In this document: positions 10,194-20,314 of the stretch, piece after piece | Layout: every line of letters starts with the position of its first letter | How positions within the stretch are numbered: position 1 is the stretch's first letter | Origin: Cordilura impudica | Taxonomy: Eukaryota; Arthropoda; Insecta; Diptera; Scathophagidae | Direction of reading: 5' to 3' | Assembly: GCA_963682025.1 (NCBI GenBank) | Contig: OY821518.1 | Location: forward strand, 13,722,100-13,786,099 | Length of the DNA: 64,000 nucleotides | Translations under genes and position numbers: made by a program | The notes under the pieces: generated by a model | The model's input: only the letters and a program-made list of their open reading frames with translations | Told to the model about the DNA's origin: nothing | The model's database searches: none

Positions 10194-12202
10194 TATGAAA
10201 ACAGTTTAATAAATTGGGTAATTGGAAAACTTGCCTGCAATTTTCACCGATAATCCTCGGAGCTATTTGTTTTCCTTGATAATTAGTATATGCCTGGTGC
10301 ACAATAGATCTACTTGGTCGCAGTGCAGGAGGGAATAATACTCAACCCGACAACATCGTAAATCGTAGTATATGCCTGTCATTTAATTTTAGAATTTTTT
10401 ATAACATTTCTTTTATACTTTGAGGTATTGCACTTTCTCTTCCTATTTCGGCTTACCATCACTCAGTTTCACTTGAAGATATTTTTCAAGCTAAAATTAC
10501 GTTTCGCACAAAATAGTTGAGTAAAAGAGACAAGTGAAGTTAACGAAACCTCAAAGTTTGGAATATTGTTAGAAGATTGGAATATTGTGGAACCAATCAG
10601 AACAAAGCAAAATTTGCTTTAATTTGATTAAAAAAATTTCTTTTAAATTTAATTTAAAACGTCAAACTCAGTCATAAACGACTCCCGCCATCTAGCAGTG
10701 CATGCAAAAACCTCTTAAGTCACTGACTAATGTTGTTTATGCAATGAACATCTTTCACGCAGTATTATTGGAAGAGGAAGGAGTGTATCGACTTACGTGG
10801 TTTTTACCCAGAATACGCATCTCTCTTTAACCATTTTAAGCAAAAAAAAAGCATGTTGAAAAAATATGTGACTTAAGAGGTTTTTGAAATGACCGATTCA
10901 ATTATTCCATACATAAGTTAAACGAATCGCAAATGAAATTAATTAGGTTTCAAACAATTTTCTTTGGCTTATAGTTTTACAAAACTTGAGATTCAGAAAA
11001 TTCTTTCACTAAATGTTGAATCTGTTATACTCTCCACCTGAGTTTTACACTTACATTTTTATCTGCAAAAACCTCTTAAGTCACGGACACATATTGTTTA
11101 TACAATGAACATCTTTCACGCAGTATTATTGTTTACTCATGTAAACAAAATATTTGAAAAAGTTAACAATTCGATAAATTTAGTACTAAATTATTACAAC
11201 AAACACACTAATTTTTTAGCACAATGATGCCCGATTTACCCCATTTTAAGTTTATCAGGTAAATACCAGGTTCATTTTGTGAAAAAGTTTGATTTCTAAA
11301 CAGACAGACCGACAGACGGACAGATGGGCACCGCTTTATTGACTCGAGTTGTTATGAGTATCAGGAATATATATACTTTATGGGGCGCAAATTCATTTCT
11401 CGATGCGTTACAAAAGGAATGATAAATTTATATATGCCCTCTGTTTGATCGAGTTTCGGTCCCAGTTTAGGATAATCTGCTACCCACCAGCAATTTTCGG
11501 AGGGATACGAATTAGGGATACCAAATGGAATCAAATGCCGGGATCGGCATTTTTCGGTATTATTTTTTCTTTACTTTTTCAATATCAAAATGAAAATTTT
11601 AATTTCAATGAATATTTAAATTTCTTTTGCATGTTGGTCTTTTAAGTTGATTTTATTAGATTTTTACACTTATCGATAGCATCGTTTAGTTTACTAAATT
11701 GAACACATGAAGATTTTCTTCTAAAACCTCATCTGGTATGAAAATTTTATGCAATATCCTGTAATCGCCAAAGTCAAATTTTTTTTTAAAACGTTACATA
11801 AATATTTGTTGTTCCGTTTTTATAAGAATCATTCGAGATTTGTCAATCCCGAAAAGTCCAGGGTTTAATACCCTAGTTACGTTCTTAAATGTCTTAAAAA
11901 ACAAAAATGATTGTGGAAACCCATATGTGTTCACATTTTACTCTTAAAGGGAATTTCTTAAGATATGATAGCGTTATTTTTGTAATCGTTTTCGTTTATA
12001 ATTGTTGTTTAGTTGAGGAATATATTATTGATGTTTTGTGACTTTCAGTAAAAAATAAAAATTAAGCGTTCGACCTTTTGTAATAATTTTGTTAAATTAA
12101 ATTTTGTTATTCTCATTTTTTTTTTTAAATTACTAAACTAAGCGGTAAGTAAAAAAAAAAAAAAAACAGAAATACCATGTAATTTAATTTTTTTTGTTAA
12201 AG
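10194..12202. other. Stretch without an identified gene; two short repeats
   Basis: About 60 bp around CAAAAACCTCTTAAGTCAC (10706-10770) recurs directly at 11065-11130. The segment 11270-11430 carries a GACAGACGG run and looks like a fragment of a mini-me-type repeat. Nothing else is recognisable. Confidence 0.45.
11270..11430 (+). repeat. Mini-me-type repeat fragment
   Basis: The run CAGACAGACCGACAGACGG is followed by a short TATATATACTTTATGGGG block. This arrangement is the inverse of the one at 60925-61080, which has a TATATATA block followed by a GTCCGTCTGTCC run. It fits the dipteran repeat type that joins a (TA)n-like part and a (GTCY)n part. Confidence 0.5.
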
Positions 12203-12710
12203 ATGGGTCGAAATATACATTGTACTGCCGAGGAATGTGACTTGCTAAACAATTATGTAATGATGGATCATTACTAGATAACTTGGGGGATCTGAAAAAA
12301 TGACAAGAATTGCGTTAAAATGGGAACCATCACCTGAAACTTGCAGGTAGATCTCGAAAAAGCATCTTAACCAAGTGTCGTCAAAGGATGTTTCTGCAGA
12401 AATAAATAATGAAGTCAGTGGAGTAACAATGCATTGGAGATTATGGGAAAATAATTTGACCGGTAGAGTCGTGCGAAAGGTTCCATTTTAAGCAAGGAGA
12501 ACAAGAAAGCTCGCATCCAATTTGCTACCAAACTTCGTAGCTGAAGCATTGGTGATTTTAAGGATATAGTATGGAGCGATGAGACAAAAATTAACTAATT
12601 TGGCACTGACAGTCAACGTAAAGTCCAGAGACCAAAAGGTAAAAACCGTCAAACACGGAGAAGATAATATCGTGGTTTGGGGAGCCTTTTGATGGTATGG
12701 TGTTGGACCT
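12203..12710 (+). pseudogene. Tc1-like transposase, 5' part, interrupted
   Basis: From ATG at 12203 the frame reads MGRNIHCTAEECDLL, the helix-turn-helix start of a Tc1-type transposase. With frameshifts and stops it continues through RIALKWEPSPET, SAEINNEVSGVTMHWRLWEN and a catalytic block with WSDET-like sequence near 12570, to DNIVVWGAF and WYGVGP at about 12708. There the LOA-like retrotransposon interrupts it. The rest is at 14642-15010 in the same orientation. Confidence 0.8.
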
Positions 12711-14641
12711 TTCTCTCTCTTCCTTATTTTTTGAATGATCTTCTTGGTGTTTTTTTCTCTTATGCATTAACGCTCCACAGTAAAAAGTATGTGCTCGGCT
12801 TCCTCATCACAGAATCTGCACATAAGATTTGCTACAAATCCTAACTTGCTGAGATGTTCCCTGAGCCTACAATGACCACTTAAAATCCCGGTTAGCATTA
12901 CTAGTCCGTTCTTTGATAACCCAATAGATGACTCAAATCTCTTACTGCTGTAGTTACCTAACAGAACTTTGGATTGCCTTAAGCCCAAGTGGCTCGAGAA
13001 AAGTTTCTGTCTAACATGATTCTTACGTTCTCTGCGTATGTCTTGCCATACCCCTTTTCCTATTCTACAATTTGGCCCTATTAATGTAGTGGAAGCACCC
13101 TTCTCGCAAGCTCATCAGCTTGCTCATTACCTTGCATCACAATATGCATCGGAACTCAACAAAGTCTGACTTTATTGTGCTTGCCTAGCTCATTTAGTCT
13201 CTGTAGACAGTCCCATACAAACTTAGAGTGTACTTCATAGGAGCTTAGTACTCGGATAGCAGTTTGACTTTCTGATAATATGGTTATGTCCCGTCTTTTG
13301 TACTTCCTATTCAAGTTGATTTGTGCCCATCTATCGATGGCATAAATTTCTGCTTGGAAAATACTTGTGTGTATTTCCATTTCCTCGAAGTATTTGGTTC
13401 TAGGCCCGAAGACTTCCGCCCCTGTACCACTTTCGCTTTTTGACCCATCTGTGTATCATTTGATTGTACCTTCTTTTAGAGAATTTGCTGTACTTAAACC
13501 GCTCCATTCTTACTTATTGCTAAGTTTTGTAACACATTTTTTCTTGAAATCGTATTTCTTCTCAGTCCTGTCCATGGGACAATCTAGGAGCGAGTTATCA
13601 TTAACTTGACTTATTCGTTTCCATTGCCCTTCATAAAGCCTGGTTATAGGTTTATCCCAATTGAGCCTAATTCCTGTTGCTAGGGCTTTCTTCTGCACCA
13701 CTATATGTTGTGGGCTTTGGTCCAAGGGTACATCTAGTGATGTGTTGGGCACGTCCTTATTGCACCCATTAATCTTTGTATTCTACTTAACTCCATTTGA
13801 GTTGACTGTTCTTTTGGCCTACGCGATAGCTCCATAGGTCACGATTGGGCAGACCTTCATCGAGTACATCGAGCTTTGGATGCTGGGCTTAAATCCCCAG
13901 GATCTACCCGCTACTCTTCTACATATCATTGTAGCATGCTTGGATTTCTCAGTAATGTGGTCGACATGTGCCTTCCACGTTAACTTGCTGTCTAGTACTA
14001 TCACCAGATATTTCACCTCTACCTTTGGTTCGATGACTTCTCCCAGAATTTTAATTGCCCCCCATCTTGGAAGTTTGTTTCTCCTGATAAATGGCACAAT
14101 AGTGGTCTTTGTCGGATTGATGTTCAATCCTGTCATTCTAGTCTTTCCTTAGAACAAATTTCGGTTGCTATCTGCCTGCTTCCTGACTAGGGTTTCTTGA
14201 TCTGTTACTCGACCGTTCGTTGTCTTCTGCCGCAATTCCTGGAAAGTGTGTCTTTAATAACAACCCTTCCCTTTCTCTAGGGTATACCACTCTTTTGATT
14301 CATTGGACATCGTCGAAATGTGGGTTATGTAACACTGTTCTATAGATACTACCAATGGATTTCAGTTCGCTCTACCAGTTTCTCTAGTAGATCACTTCCG
14401 TTTGTAGTCTACTGTACAGTTGACCGCACAACTCATAACTGAGAGAATTCGTTTATCAGTTGAACTAGCCGTATGTGGAATAAACTCCCTGCACAAGACT
14501 TTTCTGACAGTTACAATCAAATAAAACTTAAAGCAAATATCCACAAACACTACTCTCTCCTTTCCTCCTTACCATAACCCTTTTTCCAGGAATCAGCGCA
14601 ATGCACTGCATCTGTAGGGGCTTCTTTGAGTGTTGGTTAAT
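12711..14641 (-). mobile_element. LOA-like non-LTR retrotransposon, internally deleted
   Basis: The minus strand encodes, in order: a short 5' region (14640-14160); the end of the reverse transcriptase (14136-13819: TGLNINPTKTTIVPF, VKYLVIVLDSKLTWKAH); RNase H (13380-13156: FQAEIYAI, then ITILSESQ, where the usual SDSQ Asp is Glu); and a cysteine/histidine tail (12988-12767: CRFCDEEAEHILF). Compared with the copy at 54065-56345, about 800 bp of the reverse transcriptase core is missing at about 14145, where the sequence jumps from just before TGLNINP to the region upstream of the polymerase. Frameshifts are frequent. It sits inside a Tc1-like element and is therefore younger than that element. 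The LOA assignment within the RNase H-bearing I/R1/LOA group is tentative. Confidence 0.75.
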
Positions 14642-15010
14642 AAAAAAAAATCTCAGGTGCTATGAATAAAGAAATCGATTTGAAATGTGCGATGCTCTCC
14701 TATAAAGAAAGTTATATGCCGCTTTCAACATGATAATGATCTAAAGCACTCATCAAAAATAGTTCTATCTTGGTTGAGTGAACACAAAGTTTCTATTTTG
14801 GAATGACCTTCTCAGTCTCCCGACCTTAACCCGATTGAGAATTTGTGGATGGAACTGAAAAGAAGCTTAAATAAGTTTTGCAGAAGCAAAAATCAACTTT
14901 GGGAAGCAGTAAAGAGTAGTTGGGAGGGTATTCCCATTAAAAAATGTCAAAAAATAATAGAGTCCATGCCAGGAACAATTAATTTTAGTTTGACTTTCTT
15001 TAGTACAGAT
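14642..15010 (+). pseudogene. Tc1-like transposase, 3' part
   Basis: This continues the copy from 12203-12710. It reads MNKEIDLKCAMLSYKESYMP, then in another frame FQHDNDLKHSSK (second catalytic Asp), then WPSQSPDLNPIENLWMELKR (third catalytic position) and a C-terminus with KKCQKIIESMPG. The catalytic blocks are well preserved, but frameshifts and the retroelement insertion inactivate the gene. Confidence 0.85.
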
Positions 15011-15039
15011 AAGAGCACTTAAAACTTAGTTTAAACTTA

Positions 15040-15683
15040 CATAGCCCAAGAGTAACTCCCTACTTTCCCCATTACTATGGTCAATCTTGGTGGATGACCT
15101 CATTGTAAAACTGAACGTTAATGGTTTTACCATTGTGGGTTATGCAGATGACATCACAGTGTTTGATGCAAGAAGCACTAAGGCTTACAAGAGACTTTCC
15201 ATAAATCCCAATAAAACCACAATTATCCTCTTCACTAGAAGAAGGAATCTTAATGTTCCATCACTTCATACAAGGAACACGGAGGTTCAACTCAAGGAGG
15301 AGGTAAAATATCTGGGTATGTTACTTGATAGAACACTCACCTGGAACCATCATCTAGATTCGATAACAAATAAGGCTATAAAGTCAATATGGGCTAGCAA
15401 ATAATTTTTAGGCAGATTTTGTGGTCTAAACCCTAAAATGTCATATTAACAAATGATCCTTCCGGGTATTTTATATGGCTCAGTTGTATGGTGTCTGAAG
15501 ACAAACCAGACTGGAGCCCGTTTAAATTTTTCCAAAATACAGAGATTAGCATGTTTGAACATCACGGGAGCAATCAGAACAACTCCTTCGGCAGCTATGG
15601 AGGTTAGCCTAAATCTCACTGCGCTTCACTTATCAATCCAAGGAGAAGCTTTTAAACGAGCTATTGACCTTCACAGACTATAA
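15040..15683 (+). pseudogene. LOA-like reverse transcriptase fragment
   Basis: Translation starts at LLSPLLWSILVDDLI (motif B end), then GFTIVGYADDITVF (motif C, the YADD active site, intact), then INPNKTTIILFTRRRN and EVKYLGMLLDRTLTW. After a frameshift near 15405 it continues with ILYGSVVWC and FSKIQRLACLNITGA in the thumb region. Sequence between YADD and the INPNKT block is shortened. It is on the strand opposite to the LOA-like copy at 12711-14641 and is a different subfamily. There is no RNase H part. Confidence 0.75.
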
Positions 15684-15789
15684 AAATTTAAGGAAGGCGA
15701 TCATATAGGACACCTGAAGATCCTTGATAAAGCCAAAAGTATCAAAGATATGACTTTATGTAGTGACCGATAGATCCTGTTTTGGAACT

Positions 15790-16578
15790 TAAAAAGAACT
15801 ACACTATACGATACCCTATATCATGCGTTTAGAGACCCTATCTCTTAAACCCAACTAACTGGATATAGAAAATAAGCATAAACCAAATTTGAGTGGGATT
15901 TTTATTATTTTTTTTGGCTGCAGATATGAAAAAGTTCATATCGGATGCTAATCTATATGGGGACTAGGCCAAAAAATGGACCGATCCTGGCCAAGTTTGG
16001 TAAAGTCTCTTGTATTTTGCAAAAATATATACAAACAAAATTTGAGAAGAATCAGTGGGATATTTTTGTTTTTTGATAGATTTAAGTGAAGATCGGGAAG
16101 CAGCTCTGTATGGGGCCTATGACTAAGAGTTGTCCCATAGGGATAATTTTTGGACTACTCATTAATGGATGTAATAAACGCATATAAACCCAATTTGAAT
16201 AAGATCTATATGACAATTTGGATCTTATGGAAATTTATGTCGATTTCATAGGGGTCATTTGTATGGGGGCTAGGTCTGAACATCGACCGATTCCATAGCC
16301 GATTCAATAGCGTTCATCCTATGGCCGATAAAAGCTTATATACCAAATTTCATCAAAATATATTCATATTTGCGACGTACAGTTTGATTATAAAGTTTAC
16401 ATGGACACACAGACGGACGGACGGACATCGTTAATCGAATCAGATAGTGATTCTGATCAGATAGTGATTCTGATTCGATCGGTATAATAAAAGATGGGTC
16501 TAGGTCAAATATTTTTGGTAGTTTTAAACAGCAGCACAAAGTCATTATACCCAAACCACATAGTGGTATAGGGTATAA
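15790..16578 (+). repeat. Mini-me-type dispersed repeat, copy 1
   Basis: This repeat of about 790 bp occurs at least five times in the window. It starts near ACGATACCCTATA, contains GGGGGCTAGGTCTGAACATCG and ACATGGACACACAGACGGACGG, and ends CATAGTGGTATAGGGTATAA, so its ends form a short imperfect inverted repeat. It has no coding capacity. A (GACG)n microsatellite at a fixed place recalls the dipteran mini-me repeats. Here the microsatellite is short. Confidence 0.7.
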
Positions 16579-17353
16579 TAAGGTTTAAATCCGCTCCTGT
16601 TATATCAGATGCTGCTGCTGGATCTGAAAAGAATCTTTTTCCGGTTTTGCCATCATTTGTATTGCCTGACCCTTGTTTTGGCTGATCTATAATCAATCCA
16701 AATGTGCAATATTCATCTTGAACATGTTTCTTTTTTGAACTTCTCAACTTTTTGCTGGTTTCGTTGTTTTTTATTGATTCTGAAGACCCAAAATCCAAAT
16801 TCTAACTGATTTTTAGTATGTGTTCCAAAAGTCGTATTCTTGCATGTAGTGGTGATAATCCAAATTCATATGCATTGGTATTATCTAATGATTTTGTCGG
16901 GACTTGGTTTAATTGGCTTGATGTTGCTTGGCATATAATGCAGCTGGATGCTGCCTTCGTGTTAGTCAAAGCCTGGCCTACTTTTCCACCTATCATTGTC
17001 AGCATTAATTGGTAGCTTACTTCAATTTGCTGTCCATCTAACTGTAATTGCAATGGCTGCGATATCAGTAACTTGTTTGTTAATGGCATAATGAGTTTCT
17101 TTTTTTAATGCAGTATTTCGTAGAAGATGGTGCCTAATTTCTTCAAATATCCTTTGTTTGAGTTGTACCAGTCGCAGGCTCTGAATCTTCCAAAATTCTT
17201 TTCAATCGCAATGGTACAAATGATACCATGAACATATCTGAATCCAAAATATTTTCACATACTACTTGTTTGTATTGTTTTTGTCCCGAAGAACCATCAC
17301 ATCCCCATTTACAACAAAGAATTAACTTTGTGTTTCCATATTTCTTTTAATCA
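16579..17353 (-). pseudogene. Transib (RAG1-like) transposase, second copy, main part
   Basis: Minus-strand pieces in order are: LCCKWGCDGSSGQ (first catalytic Asp, about 17295); VSFVPLRLK; SYQLMLTMIGGKVGQALTNT (about 17000, where the second catalytic Asp is replaced by Gly: IGGK against VDGK in copy 1); SCIICQATSSQLNQV; YEFGLSPLHARIRLLEHIL; and FGLIIDQPKQGSGNTNDGKT. The C-terminal part with the third catalytic Glu is absent: the sequence stops next to the mini-me repeat that ends at 16578. A Helitron at 17354-17708 splits it, and coding sequence resumes at 17709. It is a different subfamily from copy 1 and close to copy 3. Confidence 0.82.
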
Positions 17354-17708
17354 TCTATAATATTAATAGGCTAGGCGATTTCTTGTGACCGATGTTTTGT
17401 TCTACCGTTTCATCCTGATTTTGACCAAACTTATATTGTTTGAAAGGTATTTCTTTTTAGCCGTTTTGCAGGTTTACAGATTTTAAAATTTTTCCTTTAT
17501 TTTGAGTAAATTGCATTTAAAGTTGCTACTAACACATACATAAAATTATGCAATGTAATGTAATGTAATTGTAATGAAAATAAGTTTGTTTTTTGTGTTG
17601 ATTTTTGAATTGGCTATAATTGATTAGCATACCTTTGCGGTCTTTATTTAATGAAAAAATAAAATTTCCTAGGATTTGCAATCGAATTTCGAGGGCTGGA
17701 ACCGTTAG
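17354..17708 (+). mobile_element. Non-autonomous Helitron-like element
   Basis: It starts TCTATAATATTAATAGGC after an A and ends with a hairpin block (ATCGAATTTCGAGGG), then TTAG (expected CTAG) before a T. It is inserted in the second Transib copy. Coding sequence resumes directly on its far side, which confirms both ends and the insertion between A and T. Confidence 0.8.
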
Positions 17709-17960
17709 TTTACTTCTATTGATTGTAGCAAGCGTTCGGCTGTGTGATCAAATAGAGATATTAGTTGTAGCTCTGCCGAAATTGGTGTGATTGTAATAGT
17801 GTCCTTTGATGGCAAACAATCCATTTCAGCAGCGGTTATGTGATGATATGCTGGATACATATTTCAGCCTTTTTCGTCGCATGCAATCTGAGCCATGGCG
17901 ATCCAATTGAAAGTGAAAAAATTAGTGACCAAAAAAATTATAAAAAATAGATTTAAATTT
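17709..17960 (-). pseudogene. Transib transposase, second copy, upstream part
   Basis: The minus strand reads YPAYHHITAAEMDCLPSKD followed by ISAELQLISLFDHTAERLL. This is the region just before the first catalytic block and corresponds to YPPYTKILERKKECYP of copy 1. The Helitron at 17354-17708 separates it from the rest. Confidence 0.7.
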
Positions 17961-19837
17961 TTGAGAAGACGATAATTTTCAATGTTCTTTAAGAAAATAT
18001 TTTTTTAGGTATTTTTTTTTAAAAAATTTTTAGACGAATTTCGACCGGCTTCAATACTACTGATAAAGTAATATGCTTTGGATGCTTTTCAGTCCTAAAT
18101 ATAAGGAAATACTTTTGCATTCTCTTATCACAAATTTATACATACAAGTTTATATACTCGTAGAATTAAAAGGTACTTGTATGCGTTTTTCTTTTTTTTT
18201 TTTTATCAATTTCATTTAATCTTGAGGATATTTTTGTGATTAAAAGGCTTGTCAATGCAAAATAAAAAAAAATAATGATGAAATCTATACTTTAATCACA
18301 GCAACCATTAACAAACAACGGGGACTGCTTGTTACATGGCTTATCGAAAATTTTGTGAAAAAATCAGTATGGAATTTTTCATCTTTATATTGTAAGAATT
18401 TTTTAAAAAGAAAATACCGCCAGACACAGAACAGTGGCAGGCGTTAATGTGTCTTAATGAAGTGTCGCTGTGTGTGTCTTTAAAAAGGGCTGCTTTTAGT
18501 TAGTGTTGCAAGTTGCAACATATCTCTATTTAGGTAGTTATACCATATTAAGTACTCATAGTAGCAATGATTAAGATGTTTCAATTAAGAAAGCAGCAAA
18601 AAAAGGACATCATTTCTGCTTATGTGTGGTCTTTTCTTTCTGTTTTGATATTTAAAGAAACTAACTGTTGCAACTATGCAACTGTTATCAATAGTTATGA
18701 TGTTGATACAAGATTTCTTACTTTTCCGTCTCATCTTTATATTGTGGGTGGGCTGGAAAAGACATACATAAGTTATTTTATGTGATTTCTTTTTTAGTTT
18801 TTGAACAATTGTTAATGTGTTTATGTGCGTGTAAGGATGATCCTTATTCCTTATAAAAACTATAGTTTTAACTAAATAATTATTAGTTTGTTAGTTTGAA
18901 AATAAACAAATTACCGGAAACTCTGCCACTAACTAAAACACACAGAGGGGGCCAATTGAGTCAGTCACACTATAATTATTCAATAGACCACTAAACAATG
19001 AGGGGAAAATTTTTGAACAATCAATAGTTTACTTTAAAACATTTTAAACTTTTCTTCCTTGTGACATATTTGAATGCAGAGCTGTGCAAATCTCATTAGG
19101 AATTACATATTTTGACAGATAACTAAGAGACAGTAACCACTAATTTATAAACAAAAGATAGGCATCCCTTGAAAATAATTTGAAATAATTGTTTATATGG
19201 AAAGTGTTACACCCCTCGTTCATTTCCGCCTTTATTTTCGACAATGCTTAAAATAGCCAAATTACATTTCATATATTTCAAAAATTCATAACTGCACTGC
19301 ACATTTCATATAATATTTAATTAGAATATGATTGCGATTAGTAGAGGTAAAGTAATTTGTAATATCAATTTATATTCAATCCTTTATCCAATAATAATTC
19401 CGTATGACCTATAGTTACCTCCGGATCTCACACTATCTGTGCAGAAAACTTTAAGGAAATCGGTTCAGTATTTTTGGCCGAAGCTTACACAAACAAACAA
19501 ACAGACACAAGAAAGTTTTTTTTTGATATGAATTGGGATTGTTTTCGATAAATTATACTTTATTGTTAATTTATTGACAATATCTAAATTTAACCATTTT
19601 GTTTTTATACAGCTTGGGTTCATAAAATGTTTAAACATTTTTGGAGTTCGAAACGGGGAAAGTAAGCAAATAACTGTAGAAAGTTCTATATAGAAGAATT
19701 TATTATTAAATGATTTCATTAATCCAATTTTTTTTTTTTATATAGTTTTATTCAGATTTTCAATACCATTTTTAAAATATTATTCTTGTAAATTTTTCCG
19801 ATTAATTGGCTATGCCAAATTTGTCATTTTAAATTAA
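17961..19837. other. AT-rich stretch without an identified gene
   Basis: I find no recognisable coding sequence, RNA gene or repeat shared with the rest of the window. Short open frames near 18567 and 19465 look random. Confidence 0.4.
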
Positions 19838-20195
19838 CTAGCAGATGCCAGCGCTCGAAATTCGAGTGCAATTTCTAGGCAACTTTATTTTTCAACTTAG
19901 CCAATTCACAAATCAATACTATTTTGTTTTATTATTATTGTGAATGAAGAAAATAAACTCATTAACAAATTTAATAAACACACACATATCATATGTATAA
20001 TTTTATGTAAGTGTTAGCAGCAACTTCAAATGTCATTTTCTCAAAATAAAGAAAAAAAAAATTAAAAATCTGTAAATCTGGTGAACAGCTAAAAAGGAAT
20101 ACCTTTGAAATAATATACGCTTGGTCAAAATCGGGATAAAACGGTAGAACAAAATATCGGTAACAAGAAATCGCCTAGCCAGTTAATATTATAAA
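19838..20195 (-). mobile_element. Non-autonomous Helitron-like element
   Basis: On the plus strand it begins CTAGCAGATGCCAGCG with the hairpin CTCGAAATTCGAG and ends TTAATATTATAAA, the complement of the 5' TC end (one base changed). Internal family blocks are present. It is about 358 bp and non-coding. Confidence 0.75.
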
Positions 20196-20314
20196 TATCG
20201 ATTTAAATTTCCTTTAGTAATCAAAAGCATTTTGAGTCGATTAATCGCTATAAGTATATTCAAATTAGTCATTATTGGAAGTTTGCAATTTTAAGTTACG
20301 TCTATTAATAAGAA

